Source: a virus. From it: DNA of 46,160 nt. The translations under genes and the position numbers were made by a program. The DNA lies in the IMG/VR virus record IMGVR_UViG_3300031673_000103, positions 1-46,160 of that record; one strand, 5' to 3'. Position 1 is the stretch's first letter. Each line of letters begins with the position of its first letter. The notes below the pieces were generated by a model. That model did not search any database, was not told the DNA's origin, and saw only the letters and a program-made list of their open reading frames with translations. Positions 1-8,673 of this stretch are shown here, in pieces.

Positions 1-2
1 AT

Positions 3-419
3 GACAGCGGCGAGTTTGTCGTCCGCATCGAGGGCGGTTCGCATTACTACGCGGGCGCGTTCTATGACTTGGCTGACCAGACCGTTGACTTGACTGCTGA
101 CCAACCAGCGGGCACTCAGGGCCTCTATGTGCTAATTTACCTAGATGCTAGCGGCGTGGCCTCGTCCAGAAATGGCACAGCAATTGCCAGTGCCGCGATG
201 CTTGATTTAACGGCGGATTGTCCGGTGACTGTTGCGGGCGAGCGAGCTTTAGCGGCTGTGCGGCTCTACGGCTGGCAGACAGAGATTGACGACGTTAACG
301 ACATTGTAGACTTGAGAGAAGCTAGCACAATCGCGCAGATTACAGACTTGCTCAAGCAACTGGCTTTGGTGGCGGCTGAGTTTGATTTCCTTTTGAGTCG
401 CCATGTGGTGGAGGGTTAG
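3..419 (+). CDS. Partial phage structural protein (5' end outside the window)
   Basis: The reading frame is open from base 3 and runs to a TAG at 417-419, so the true start lies upstream. About 138 residues are visible. The middle is small, polar and beta-rich; the C-terminus is a helical stretch ending in FDFLLSRHVVEG. No family is recognised. The next two genes follow within 3 bases and look like baseplate or fibre proteins, so a virion role is inferred from position only. An internal TTG at 69 could be read as a start, but the upstream codons continue the same composition, so truncation by the window edge is the better reading. Confidence 0.7.
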   Translation, partial: DSGEFVVRIEGGSHYYAGAFYDLADQTVDLTADQPAGTQGLYVLIYLDASGVASSRNGTAIASAAMLDLTADCPVTVAGERALAAVRLYGWQTEIDDVNDIVDLREASTIAQITDLLKQLALVAAEFDFLLSRHVVEG

Positions 420-421
420 AG

Positions 422-814
422 ATGAGCTTTACAAATACTCAGGCAGACGGAAGCGGTGTGTCAAAGTGGGATGTTAACGAGGGTGTAGCGCCGTTCATTC
501 CCTCACGTGTGATTGACCGCTCAGAAGGCCACACGCCAGTCCAGCACAACAGCGTTATGGGTGACGGCCAGATCGTGGCGGCGGCGGCGGTCGTGTACGC
601 TATCGTGGCCTCAATTACTGGCGGTGCGGCTGGCGATACAGTGGAGATTGTAGATGGCGGTGGCGCTGGTGCGGTTCGCTTTACCATCGTGTTTGCCGCG
701 GCCGAGGAGACAATTTCTATCCCGCTGGGAGTGGGTGCTGCAAGCTTTGGTACCGATGTGTGGGCCGCATACGCGACAGCCGGCACAATCTACGTTTCTG
801 TAACATACGACTAA
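422..814 (+). CDS. Hypothetical phage structural protein
   Basis: 130 residues, ATG start, 3 bases after the previous stop. It is rich in Gly, Ala and Val, with predicted beta strands in the second half and no Cys or membrane segment. This composition suits a small virion protein such as a tail-tip or fibre-associated subunit. No motif is recognised. It lies between the truncated upstream gene and the large fibre-like gene, probably in one late operon. The function is inferred from position. Confidence 0.6.
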   Translation: MSFTNTQADGSGVSKWDVNEGVAPFIPSRVIDRSEGHTPVQHNSVMGDGQIVAAAAVVYAIVASITGGAAGDTVEIVDGGGAGAVRFTIVFAAAEETISIPLGVGAASFGTDVWAAYATAGTIYVSVTYD

Positions 815-815
815 A

Positions 816-2603
816 ATGGACCATGTACACCCGTTTCGCTTATATCGTGGCACGTCAATAGAGCGGGCAGCATTCTCACCGCCTACTGAGTCCTACGGTA
901 TGAAGTTCTGGGACACTGATGAGGATGCTATCTATCGCTGGGATGGTGTAGCGTGGGTGTTGCCTGTCCCGGCGGCTCACGACATTCTGAGTACTCGACA
1001 CGGTGACACAACACCAGCAGCGGTTGTGCGTGGCGACTTGATGACCGGTCAAGGTGTGGCCCCTGCTTGGCAACGGCTGGCGCATCCTGGTGTAGCAAAA
1101 CTATTGTTGCACACTGACCTTACTGAGAGCGAATGGTTGGCATTTGACTGGGACGATGTCAGTATGGCACCAGGTGCCAATATGGTGCATCATCATTCCG
1201 CGGCGGGTGAGGGGGGACAGTTAGATTGGGATGACGTATGGTCTGATGCTGTACATACCCACGAGTCCGCAGCCGAGGGTGGTGAGGACATCAGACCAGA
1301 TGCACTCGGAGTTAATACGCCAGTTCCGAACGTGGACGGTGTTATTGCGCAGGCCGAAGCGGGCGCGGACCCTGCTAGCGGTGGAGCTGGCACAACTCGG
1401 CTTTACTCAAAAGATGACGCGGGCCAATCCAAAATGTTCTACATGGACGACGCTGGCAATGTCTACGAATTAAGCGGCATCTTGGAGGACGTGACGGTTA
1501 CAGTAGGCGCTGCCGGTGACTTTGCTACAATCCAGGGTGCTGTTGATTGGATGAAGAGTTGGTTGATAAAAGGTGCTTGTATTATCTTAGAGCTTGATGA
1601 GGCTGCCTACGATGAAGCAGTGTCTTTCGCTAGTATCCTTATCGCGCCTGGTGCCACCCTAACTCTGAGGGGAGACACCCGTGTTCTGCCTGGCATCACA
1701 TACGTAGATACTTCTGTTGACGCCACAGACATGATGAATCTCAAAAATCTAGCCAATGGAGGCGACGGCATTTGCACTCTCTCTACCAACGTGGCACGTG
1801 ACCAGATCACAGTTGTCGGCTCGATTGCAAATCCAGACTTTGATGCTGATGGGATTGTAGCTGGTGATCGAGTTATCGTGTACGCGGACGATGGAACCAT
1901 CTATGAGAAAATAGTCAAGTCAATTGATCCTGGAGGGGCTGGGACAAATGTTATCGAAATCACTGTAGCTCTGCCTGCAGGTGCCAGCCTGGGCAATGAC
2001 GGTACAGCAATTGGCCTGTTGCCGAATCGCGCGATTGAGAATACTACTGGCGGTATCTGCATTTTTGTTGATGCGGTGAAAGGTGTCAATATAGATGGCT
2101 GGTATCTTGAGACGACGAATTTTGGGATACACATCACTAACGGCGGACTGGCAATCTGTACCAATGTACTGACGCGGGCGGCGGTAGTAGGATTTGCTAG
2201 CTATCCGGGCTATGCATCCCTATTCGCTGCTGATGGCGCGTGCTCAGCGTGGGATAGTGCGTTCTACGGATTTTACGTTGCCCAGGCTTCACAGATTGAC
2301 CCGCGTTTCTCTGTTGCAGTTGATTGCGGTTATGGCTACTATACCACGTACCAAGGATGGATGTTTGCTGACCAAGCACTTTCCACAGAGTGCGCTACAC
2401 AAGGCTTCCATGCGTCTATCATGGCCGCTGCTTACGTTGGTGGTTGTTGTGCCAGGCAGTGCACAACGGGCTACTATGCGCAAGGTCGTGGTTACCTTTA
2501 CGCGATCAATACCAATGCTAAAAACAATGGCAATGGTGCAGACTACAATCCAGCAGTGAGCGATGTGTGGGGTAACAACAATGGTTCAATTACGTGGACT
2601 TAG
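816..2603 (+). CDS. Tail fibre / tailspike-like protein with a beta-helix region
   Basis: 595 residues. The N-terminal ~200 residues contain short phage-fibre-like segments (a FWDTDEDAIYRWDGVAWV strip typical of virion attachment domains, and repeated HHH/HTHE stretches). From about residue 230, VTVGAAGDFATIQGAVDWM is the usual entry to a right-handed parallel beta-helix of the pectin-lyase fold, followed by about 350 residues of short Gly/Ala/Val/Asn-rich strands. The likely role is receptor or glycan binding at the tail; no catalytic residues can be assigned. The start follows the upstream stop by one base. The call rests on repeat character and position rather than a named family. Confidence 0.65.
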   Translation: MDHVHPFRLYRGTSIERAAFSPPTESYGMKFWDTDEDAIYRWDGVAWVLPVPAAHDILSTRHGDTTPAAVVRGDLMTGQGVAPAWQRLAHPGVAKLLLHTDLTESEWLAFDWDDVSMAPGANMVHHHSAAGEGGQLDWDDVWSDAVHTHESAAEGGEDIRPDALGVNTPVPNVDGVIAQAEAGADPASGGAGTTRLYSKDDAGQSKMFYMDDAGNVYELSGILEDVTVTVGAAGDFATIQGAVDWMKSWLIKGACIILELDEAAYDEAVSFASILIAPGATLTLRGDTRVLPGITYVDTSVDATDMMNLKNLANGGDGICTLSTNVARDQITVVGSIANPDFDADGIVAGDRVIVYADDGTIYEKIVKSIDPGGAGTNVIEITVALPAGASLGNDGTAIGLLPNRAIENTTGGICIFVDAVKGVNIDGWYLETTNFGIHITNGGLAICTNVLTRAAVVGFASYPGYASLFAADGACSAWDSAFYGFYVAQASQIDPRFSVAVDCGYGYYTTYQGWMFADQALSTECATQGFHASIMAAAYVGGCCARQCTTGYYAQGRGYLYAINTNAKNNGNGADYNPAVSDVWGNNNGSITWT

Positions 2604-2620
2604 ACTATCAGGAGGTTAAC

Positions 2621-4300
2621 ATGAGAGGACAACCAAGATTCCAGTATGAGCGCACCTATGTGCTGCTACCGCCTAGCGCGGGTGTGGCGTGGGTGGAGGC
2701 TGTGATCTGCGCGACTTGGGACGAAAAGCGTTATACCATCGGTGGCAGTGCTGACGATGCTGGTATCGGTGACCTGGACGTGCGGCGGGTGATCGCGGTC
2801 AATCCCGGCGGTTGGCCTGGTGATCTGCGCGCGTTTTTTGAGGAGCACTATCCAGGCGTCCAGTATGCGCCAATCGAGGCAACCACACCGGAAGAGTTAA
2901 GGCAAAAGCTGGCGAGTGGAGAGTCGTCACCGTGGCAGCAATACCTGCTATGGCAGTGTGATCCGCGATGGGAAGGTGAACGCTTTGGTGCAACTTCTTG
3001 CGCAAGCACAATTTGCCAAGATGGGTGTTACATCACTAACCTAGCAATGACACAGCGGATCTACGGCATTAAAGCTGACGCATCGCCTGTTACTGTAGAT
3101 GAGGCTTTGGGACCGGGCGGCTACTCTAGTTGTCGTGCTCTATGGTCAGCAGTTGAGGCCCAGTGTAGTATCAAAATCCAATCTAGCGGGAACCTAGATG
3201 ACCACCTCGCGGCTGGCGGCGTTGCCATGATTGAGGTGCTACCTACTTCATTGGAGCATTTCGTCTTGGCTGTCGAAAAGCAGGGTGATGACTACCTTGT
3301 GCTTGACTCTTGGCGTAACGAGGTTGCTTTGCTGTCAAAGCGGTACAGCGGTATTGAGAGTTTCAGACTGTTGAGCAAAGTTGAAACATCGCCGCCGCCA
3401 CTACCGACCGGCCGCGAGCTTGTGTCGGTCCATATTCAAGGCAATAGTTCGGCGGCGGCTGACTACATCCAGCGTGTGCAACCTGCTGTGGTCAAGCTGG
3501 TGATGGGAATGGAGCGCGCGCAGTGGGTAAAGTCAGTCTCACCCGACACGCTTGTTGTTTATAGGCAATGGGTACGCAATCAGGGCGAGTTCTGGGAGGA
3601 CCCAGACCCGCATAGAGGCGCGCGCCGTTACCTTGAAACCTTCCTTGATTCGCTTCATAGGAATGCGCAGTGGATTGACTACGTGGAAACAGTCAATGAG
3701 ACCATAGCGACCGGTGACACCGCAGGGATTCAGCGGACGGCGGCCTTTGATGCGGCGTTTTGTGAAGCACTACAAGAGGAAGGATTGCCAGCGCGGCCGG
3801 TCATTCTCACTGCTGGCGTAGGTAATCCACAGCACGGCGACGAGGTGCGGCTGATGCTGCCCGCGGTGCGGGCTTGTGTGGCAACAGGTGGCGCGGTTGG
3901 TTACCACAGTTATTGGGGCGCTCGCGTTGATGGGTACTGTTCAATGTCCGATGCTTGGGAGCATTTTGGCGGACGGGCGCTAGAATCGTGGGACCCTGTT
4001 TTTAGGTCTGCGGGCTTGTATCCGCATTACCTCTTTGGCGAGGGTGGCGCGGTGTACATCAGCGGGGGACACATGCCAAGTTCAGAAGCGGGATGGGGTT
4101 ACAAGGAGACGCTCAACGGGGATGCGCAAAAGTACGTGGCGCAAATTCTAGAATTCAGACGGCGCTTGATGGAATGGAACCAGCATCATGGCAATCGCGC
4201 GCTAGGTGCTACATTGTTCACTGCTGGCGGTGGCCAAGATTGGCGCCATTTTGAACTGACAGCGAATGTGCTGGGACCATTGGCGGACGCTGTGACTTAG
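2621..4300 (+). CDS. Endolysin-like two-domain protein: C39-type peptidase plus glycosidase-like domain
   Basis: 559 residues from the ATG at 2621, chosen because AGGAGG lies 7 bases upstream; a GTG at 2594 has no such site. Residues ~100-250 match the papain-like C39 family (Pfam Peptidase_C39_2 type): Cys136 in QDGCYITNLAM, His213 in EHFVLAV and Asp229 in LVLDSW form a plausible triad. Residues ~270-559 look like a TIM-barrel glycoside hydrolase, with VNET (Glu360) as candidate acid and FGEGGA (Glu474) as candidate nucleophile. Together these suggest cleavage of peptide and glycan bonds in the cell wall. No signal peptide. Position after the tail genes suits either a lysin or a virion-associated wall hydrolase. 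Domain calls come from motifs and order only. Confidence 0.65.
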   Translation: MRGQPRFQYERTYVLLPPSAGVAWVEAVICATWDEKRYTIGGSADDAGIGDLDVRRVIAVNPGGWPGDLRAFFEEHYPGVQYAPIEATTPEELRQKLASGESSPWQQYLLWQCDPRWEGERFGATSCASTICQDGCYITNLAMTQRIYGIKADASPVTVDEALGPGGYSSCRALWSAVEAQCSIKIQSSGNLDDHLAAGGVAMIEVLPTSLEHFVLAVEKQGDDYLVLDSWRNEVALLSKRYSGIESFRLLSKVETSPPPLPTGRELVSVHIQGNSSAAADYIQRVQPAVVKLVMGMERAQWVKSVSPDTLVVYRQWVRNQGEFWEDPDPHRGARRYLETFLDSLHRNAQWIDYVETVNETIATGDTAGIQRTAAFDAAFCEALQEEGLPARPVILTAGVGNPQHGDEVRLMLPAVRACVATGGAVGYHSYWGARVDGYCSMSDAWEHFGGRALESWDPVFRSAGLYPHYLFGEGGAVYISGGHMPSSEAGWGYKETLNGDAQKYVAQILEFRRRLMEWNQHHGNRALGATLFTAGGGQDWRHFELTANVLGPLADAVT

Positions 4301-4494
4301 GTACTATCCGCCAATCTCATAACAACTGCAATCTCTAGCACCATCATTAGCACCATCATTACAACCGCTTGCCAAGATGCTATTGCTAGACAAAAAAGCA
4401 AATAGACGCCATACCAGAAGGCAAGCGCCAAGATGAGGCTACCGCCGTAGATGAGTAGGACTAGAGAGGCGTGTTTTAGGTCAAGTTTGTCCAT
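4297..4494 (-). CDS. Small two-helix membrane protein
   Basis: 65 residues. Two long hydrophobic segments (about 11-32 and 36-58) separated by a short polar turn, with a charged N-terminus. It overlaps the end of the upstream methylase by 14 bases and is the last gene of the leftward operon. It converges on the lysin gene, overlapping its stop by 4 bases. Size and topology would fit a holin or a superinfection-exclusion protein, but no family is recognised. A lysis role is only suggested by closeness to the lysin on the other strand. Confidence 0.6.
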   Translation of the reverse strand: MDKLDLKHASLVLLIYGGSLILALAFWYGVYLLFCLAIASWQAVVMMVLMMVLEIAVVMRLADST

Positions 4495-6286
4495 TGCTCA
4501 GTCCCTCAAACAGCGGCAACCCATCCAGGCATTTCCCATCATTCCCGTCTATGCCTTGCTCCCACTGGTCAAGCGCCTCGATTTGCAACCTTTGGCGTGA
4601 CAGGTCTGCCAGGTATGAGTGTTTCAAATCCAGGCCGATGAAAGTTCCAGGGTAGCGGTTGGCGGTTTGCAAGCTGGCGAGCGCAGCGCCTACAGTCCCG
4701 GTTCCACAAAACGGGTCCAGCACGATGGAAGGCGCAACTTCCAACTCGTCAAGTGGTGGCATTGCTGGAGGGCCAACTTCCTCAACCCAACCGCGTTCAA
4801 TCCATCGCTCAAGCAACACTGGCGGAACTGGGCGCGCTCCTGATTTGTCAGTTCTGATGTAGTGAGCAAATGCACTCCCTGCCTCCTGTTCCATCTCTTC
4901 CCTGTGTAATGAGTTGCGCAATTGCTCTGCATATCTCCTTTGCTGCCAGCGTGTGATTGGCCGTGTACCTTCGTTATCTCCACGCGGGCGATTGTATCCC
5001 GCTCGCCCGGTTTGTAGGGTCGGATCGTCCGCTGTCCGCTCTCCTACTGGCGTGTTGATAATTTCCCAATCATCAGCATCGGGCCACACATCGCCCGTGA
5101 CGGTGCCGGTGCCGGAGCAGGCGGGGCAGGGGCGGCCGGTTTCGATTGGTTGGATGCGATTGCCAGGGCCCAGATTGCCAGAGTGTGCACATTGTGGGGT
5201 TTCATTTGCTCCCTCAATCCACTTCTGCCCAGTACGTGGCATGCGCGTCTCCTTCCCCGTCCCCCCGCACTTTCCACACGTCACCGGTCCGCGCGAGGGG
5301 GAACCGTAGCAGGTGCAGGAGGGATGCCAGGCAATAGTGGCTACTGCAGTTGATCCTCTTGGAAATTCTGACCATCCACTTGACTCGTCAAGCCCTTTTT
5401 TGCCGCTTCCCTTTGTTACTGTTGGATCATCGCTGCTCGGCACGAATTTGCGTTTTGTCAACCGCATCCACGGCTTGCCACACTTCGGACACACGCCTCT
5501 TTCAGAAATCGAACACCGAATCATCGGCGTCACCAGGTCCACGGGAAAGGCTGCGTAGTGGTTTAAGTTTGTTCCCTTCGGAGAAATGGACCAGACGGTG
5601 CGGCGAGTGCGGCCATTAGGATGCGTCACCGCTGGCGCTTTTCGTTTGGTCGGCGGTGCTGTTGCGCCATTGCTGTGCCCTCGTCCCTCTTTTGTGTCAA
5701 GTTCATAATCTGCCCAGTCCTGGCCCAAGAGTTTGTTGTATTCTTCCCAAGATGTTTCGCGTCCTGTCTTTTCCCTTACCGCATCCAGGTCCAAATACGC
5801 CCGTGTGCTCTTGTTGAGCAAGTAAACTTTTTCAAAGTCCCTGGTAAACCTACACGTCTGTGAACCAGGCATCGCGCTAGGCTTTTGCCATATTATTGTG
5901 TCTTCGTGCCGCCAGCCTTCCGCCACAAGCGCGCTCAGCAGCATCTCGGGCACGCTGTACCATTGGCGGTCTTTCGTTCGTTTGTCGCCGATGTTCAACC
6001 AGTTTTGTCCATCTTGGCGTAATACTCTGAACACCTCCCGGTACACCAGCACCAGGTGGCCCACAAAATCCATCACGCGAGGCTCCCACCCAAGCTCACC
6101 TGACCACGGCTTGACTTGCCATACAGTATCAAGGTGCGGACTTGGGCGAAATGTTACAGCAGGCCAGTCACAGGGACATTTGTACCGACGTTGTTTGTAG
6201 TAGGGCGTAGAGGTCACTACAAGATGCACTGACTTGTCTGGTAACGGTATGTGTATTGCGTTCGCTTGTGCCAAGATTGGTTTCAT
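4481..6286 (-). CDS. DNA N4/N6 methyltransferase with a zinc-binding insertion
   Basis: 601 residues. N-terminal motif IV reads VVTSTPYY (residues 23-30), a variant of the S/D/N-P-P-Y/F/W catalytic motif in which the first Pro is Thr. The SAM-binding motif I, VLDPFCGTGTVG (about 522-533), is at the C-terminus, so the order is that of beta-class amino-methyltransferases. The stretch HYAAFPVDLVTPMI (about 243-256) normally runs straight into motif I. Here about 265 residues intervene, containing CPKC (266-269), SCTC (323-326), CGKCGGTG (337-344) and CPACSGTG (387-394). These are a zinc ribbon plus DnaJ-like CxxCxGxG repeats, possibly for target recognition. Start ATG overlaps the previous stop (ATGA). 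Likely role: self-methylation against host restriction. Confidence 0.85.
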   Translation of the reverse strand: MKPILAQANAIHIPLPDKSVHLVVTSTPYYKQRRYKCPCDWPAVTFRPSPHLDTVWQVKPWSGELGWEPRVMDFVGHLVLVYREVFRVLRQDGQNWLNIGDKRTKDRQWYSVPEMLLSALVAEGWRHEDTIIWQKPSAMPGSQTCRFTRDFEKVYLLNKSTRAYLDLDAVREKTGRETSWEEYNKLLGQDWADYELDTKEGRGHSNGATAPPTKRKAPAVTHPNGRTRRTVWSISPKGTNLNHYAAFPVDLVTPMIRCSISERGVCPKCGKPWMRLTKRKFVPSSDDPTVTKGSGKKGLDESSGWSEFPRGSTAVATIAWHPSCTCYGSPSRGPVTCGKCGGTGKETRMPRTGQKWIEGANETPQCAHSGNLGPGNRIQPIETGRPCPACSGTGTVTGDVWPDADDWEIINTPVGERTADDPTLQTGRAGYNRPRGDNEGTRPITRWQQRRYAEQLRNSLHREEMEQEAGSAFAHYIRTDKSGARPVPPVLLERWIERGWVEEVGPPAMPPLDELEVAPSIVLDPFCGTGTVGAALASLQTANRYPGTFIGLDLKHSYLADLSRQRLQIEALDQWEQGIDGNDGKCLDGLPLFEGLSNGQT

Positions 6287-6546
6287 GTCGTCTCACAAAT
6301 CATCAGCGCAGTTACACCATTCGTGCTTCCAACGTTCAACACATAGAAACCGCGCTCCCTCAACACCCGCTGCAATCTCCCAGCTTGCTTCGTTGGCACC
6401 CAATGGACTGACTCTGACTGTGATGGTGCGCGTTTTGTCACCTGCACCTGTGGCGCATCGGCGGCAAACCGACGCACAAATAGCAAGACTATGATTGAGC
6501 CAAGCCATAGACCGAATGCTAAACAAGCCAAAGATTGCCAATCCAT
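6283..6546 (-). CDS. Small membrane-anchored hypothetical protein
   Basis: 87 residues from an ATG preceded by GAGGT. One N-terminal transmembrane helix (about 5-24) is followed by Arg residues and a soluble tail, suggesting an inner-membrane anchor with a cytoplasmic domain. The tail contains RVLRERGFYVLNVGSTNGVTAL, which looks like a small alpha/beta unit. Its stop overlaps the start of the methylase gene (ATGA), so the two are probably translationally coupled. No family recognised. Confidence 0.6.
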   Translation of the reverse strand: MDWQSLACLAFGLWLGSIIVLLFVRRFAADAPQVQVTKRAPSQSESVHWVPTKQAGRLQRVLRERGFYVLNVGSTNGVTALMICETT

Positions 6547-6549
6547 TTT

Positions 6550-7146
6550 TTACCTCGTTTGTTCGCGCTGTTGCTCTGCCTCGATTTGTGCCTCTTGCTC
6601 AGCGTGCTCGGCTTCGGTGAGAATGACCTGCTGGCCTGTCTCTAGTTCCCTCACGCATGCTTCAGCCTCACACGCTCGCTTTTGTGCCTCATCGTACTGA
6701 CGCATGGCCTCGTCGTAGTCCCATTTTAGGCCGGTGGCTTTCTGTGGCAGGTCGTCTATGTCGTCAGCATCTAGGCCAAGAGCGCGCGCAGCCGCAAACA
6801 GAAGCGCATTGCTCTCGATTCGTTGTTGTCTTTCTTCGGTAAGTTCGTCCAATAGACCAACAATCTCTGCACTGAAAATCGCCAACACTTTGTCAGCCTG
6901 GTCCCTGTCGCTTTCCTTTTCCTTTTCGCTGAGTTCGCTGTATGGCGTTTTCATCTGGCGCTTCCAACGCGCAACGTTCTGGGGATAAATAATGTGCGCT
7001 TTGTCTTTTCCTCTGACAGCGCCAACACTGAAAAGGTATTTCATCCAGTGCGCCCAGATTGCATGCTGGACTGCGGCTAGTCTTTCACGCAACTCAGCAG
7101 CATCTTGACCACCATTTGTGGTCGGTTGACTACTTTTTGTTGTCAT
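6550..7146 (-). CDS. Phage protein with RyR-like W/HxxW...LSEKEKxxDR region
   Basis: 198 residues from the ATG at 7146, preceded by AAGGAGG at a rather long spacing of about 12; an upstream ATG at 7197 would overlap the previous gene by 68 bases. The first half has IWAHWMKYLFS and later WKRQMKTPYSELSEKEKESDRDQADKVL, a pattern shared by many phage accessory proteins and resembling the bacterial RyR domain. The second half is a long charged helix, probably coiled coil, ending in EAEQQREQTR. The biochemical role is unknown. It sits with PAPS-reductase-like and methylase genes. Confidence 0.6.
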   Translation of the reverse strand: MTTKSSQPTTNGGQDAAELRERLAAVQHAIWAHWMKYLFSVGAVRGKDKAHIIYPQNVARWKRQMKTPYSELSEKEKESDRDQADKVLAIFSAEIVGLLDELTEERQQRIESNALLFAAARALGLDADDIDDLPQKATGLKWDYDEAMRQYDEAQKRACEAEACVRELETGQQVILTEAEHAEQEAQIEAEQQREQTR

Positions 7147-7336
7147 CTCTGTTACTTTCCTCCTTTGGTATAATCCCACCAGGGCCAATTCCCACATACG
7201 CCACCAAAAACTTGCCTCGATAGTGCACCTCTCCAGACATGCCAGGACGTAGAACCTCGTACTCTACTTCTACGCCTGCCAATTCAGGGTGTTCAATGCG
7301 GTCAGCGGCTGCTGTCGAGAGAATGCCTTTTAGCAT
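7130..7336 (-). CDS. Hypothetical small phage protein
   Basis: 68 residues from an ATG with AGAGGTGG upstream. Mixed beta content (VEVEYEVLRPGMSGEVHYRGKFLVAYVGIG) suggests a small beta-barrel or SH3-like fold. No family recognised. It overlaps the start of the next gene by 17 bases and the previous gene's end by 7 bases, as in the rest of this tightly packed operon. Confidence 0.55.
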   Translation of the reverse strand: MLKGILSTAAADRIEHPELAGVEVEYEVLRPGMSGEVHYRGKFLVAYVGIGPGGIIPKEESNRDDNKK

Positions 7337-8139
7337 TTTGCCACCTCTGCGAATCGTGGTTGCGGCTCAAATAACTGCATTTGCGCTTGTGCTTGGTGTA
7401 GCAGATTGCCTATACTCTGACGTGGTTTCCAGGTGTGGTTGATCTCCTGTTCCAGGTCGGCGGCGATTTGAGCAATGTCAGGATGGAGGCGACAGAAGTT
7501 CAATACCTCGCGCGGCCGGCCCATGATGCAGCACCAACAACTGCATCTGGTGGCATAGTTGTATATTGGATTCGGTAGGATGCGGTAAGCACGGAGACAA
7601 TCCCAGACTTGGCGTTCTGACCAGTACAACACGGGTCGATACATTGGATGGCGCGTGTTGTCCCCGGTAAGATCAAAGGGATTCAATTTAGACCGTACCT
7701 CGCTCTCCTCCGCGCGTTGGCCGAAAATCTTGATTGGCGAAGGTTGCTCATCACAATACAAATCGAGGGGGTGGCGTTTGAGATATTGTGTACAGTAGCG
7801 ATACTGTGGACCCGGCCACTTACCCCGTGCTCGCACCAAATCAAAGAGTCCCCCACTCACTCCGCGAAAGCAACCGTGAGTAATTTTGCCGTTTCGACCA
7901 GGTGGCAGTGGCCTATCACCTGCCTTCACTCGCTTGATCTCCACGTCCAATTCCTGTTCAATGTAATCAAGATAGTCATACGTCTCAGGCCACGCCGCAC
8001 CTGTGTCGCAGAACACAACCCGCACTCGCTCCCGTGGCAGATTATCCAGCGTCCACAGCAGCGTAGCAGTTGAATCTTTGCCGCCGCTGTATGCTACAAT
8101 GTATATCTCAAAGTTCTGAATCTCTGGCGGTATTGCCAT
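7330..8139 (-). CDS. PAPS-reductase-family ATP pyrophosphatase
   Basis: 269 residues. The P-loop of the adenine nucleotide alpha hydrolase fold is plain: VAYSGGKDSTATLLW (about 15-29), followed by VVFCDTGAAWPETYDYLDYIE, the usual second motif of the PAPS reductase/DndC group. Several Cys are present (CFRGVSGG, YRYCTQYLKRHPL, and CSCWCCIMG near 200), enough for an Fe-S cluster or zinc site. Family members activate a substrate by adenylation: 3'-phosphoadenylyl sulfate reduction, or sulfur transfer to DNA in DndC. The phage role is uncertain; DNA or tRNA sulfur modification, or assimilatory sulfate reduction, are both open. No dnd partner genes are visible here. Confidence 0.8.
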   Translation of the reverse strand: MAIPPEIQNFEIYIVAYSGGKDSTATLLWTLDNLPRERVRVVFCDTGAAWPETYDYLDYIEQELDVEIKRVKAGDRPLPPGRNGKITHGCFRGVSGGLFDLVRARGKWPGPQYRYCTQYLKRHPLDLYCDEQPSPIKIFGQRAEESEVRSKLNPFDLTGDNTRHPMYRPVLYWSERQVWDCLRAYRILPNPIYNYATRCSCWCCIMGRPREVLNFCRLHPDIAQIAADLEQEINHTWKPRQSIGNLLHQAQAQMQLFEPQPRFAEVAKC

Positions 8140-8293
8140 CTCGTTTTACCTCTACCTCAATTGCACTCCCTGAAACCTGTGCCATGTACATAAACATTTC
8201 GCGCAAGTCTGCCAAGCCGCCATCTTTTAACGATGCCTCTAGTTCAACCAGCGCGCCACGATTGTCTGGAATGTCTACGGTGATGGTGAGCAT
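8108..8293 (-). CDS. Hypothetical small acidic protein
   Basis: 61 residues from an ATG with GGAGG seven bases upstream. The sequence MLTITVDIPDNRGALVELEASL has the strand-helix pattern of a small ACT- or ferredoxin-like unit, followed by a helix. No family recognised. It overlaps its downstream neighbour by 32 bases and its upstream neighbour by 19. Confidence 0.55.
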   Translation of the reverse strand: MLTITVDIPDNRGALVELEASLKDGGLADLREMFMYMAQVSGSAIEVEVKRDGNTARDSEL

Positions 8294-8673
8294 GCTAAAT
8301 CCTCCAGCATCTTAGCCGTGATAGGTTCGTTGCTGTGATATGTCTCAAATAGGTTGGTTTCTGCCTCTGTGCAACTCCACCCAAGCGAGCGCAAATGGTT
8401 GACAATCTTGGCAACGTGTGCGCTTTCCAGCGTTGCGCAATCCCAGCACCAGTTACCCGCCCAATTCCCATAGCCCACCACGTCAAAAAGCAGGCCGTCA
8501 ATTTCTAGCTTGCCGGGTGTGTAGCTGCAAGAAACTGGTTCACCTTCTAGGCAAAGATCCAGGTCGTCAACCTCAACCTGATCCACTTGACCGGTATGGT
8601 TACCGTTGCGCGGGTCATTGACTGCCAGCATCAATTGCATTTTCACTTCGTCACCTCTACCACTTCCACTCAT
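8275..8673 (-). CDS. Hypothetical phage protein
   Basis: 132 residues. The ATG at 8673 overlaps the previous stop (ATGA) and has GGGAG upstream; an internal ATG at 8640 is a possible alternative. The body has beta strands with WNWCWDCATLE-like aromatics and a C-terminal helical part (ESAHVAKIVNHLRSLGWSCTEAETNLFETY). No catalytic motif is seen. Function unknown. Confidence 0.55.
   Translation of the reverse strand: MSGSGRGDEVKMQLMLAVNDPRNGNHTGQVDQVEVDDLDLCLEGEPVSCSYTPGKLEIDGLLFDVVGYGNWAGNWCWDCATLESAHVAKIVNHLRSLGWSCTEAETNLFETYHSNEPITAKMLEDLACSPSP

Noticed and set aside
5044-5277. Open frames on the plus strand opposite the methylase gene
   Set aside because: They mirror the high-G+C methylase codons and have no ribosome sites or protein features.
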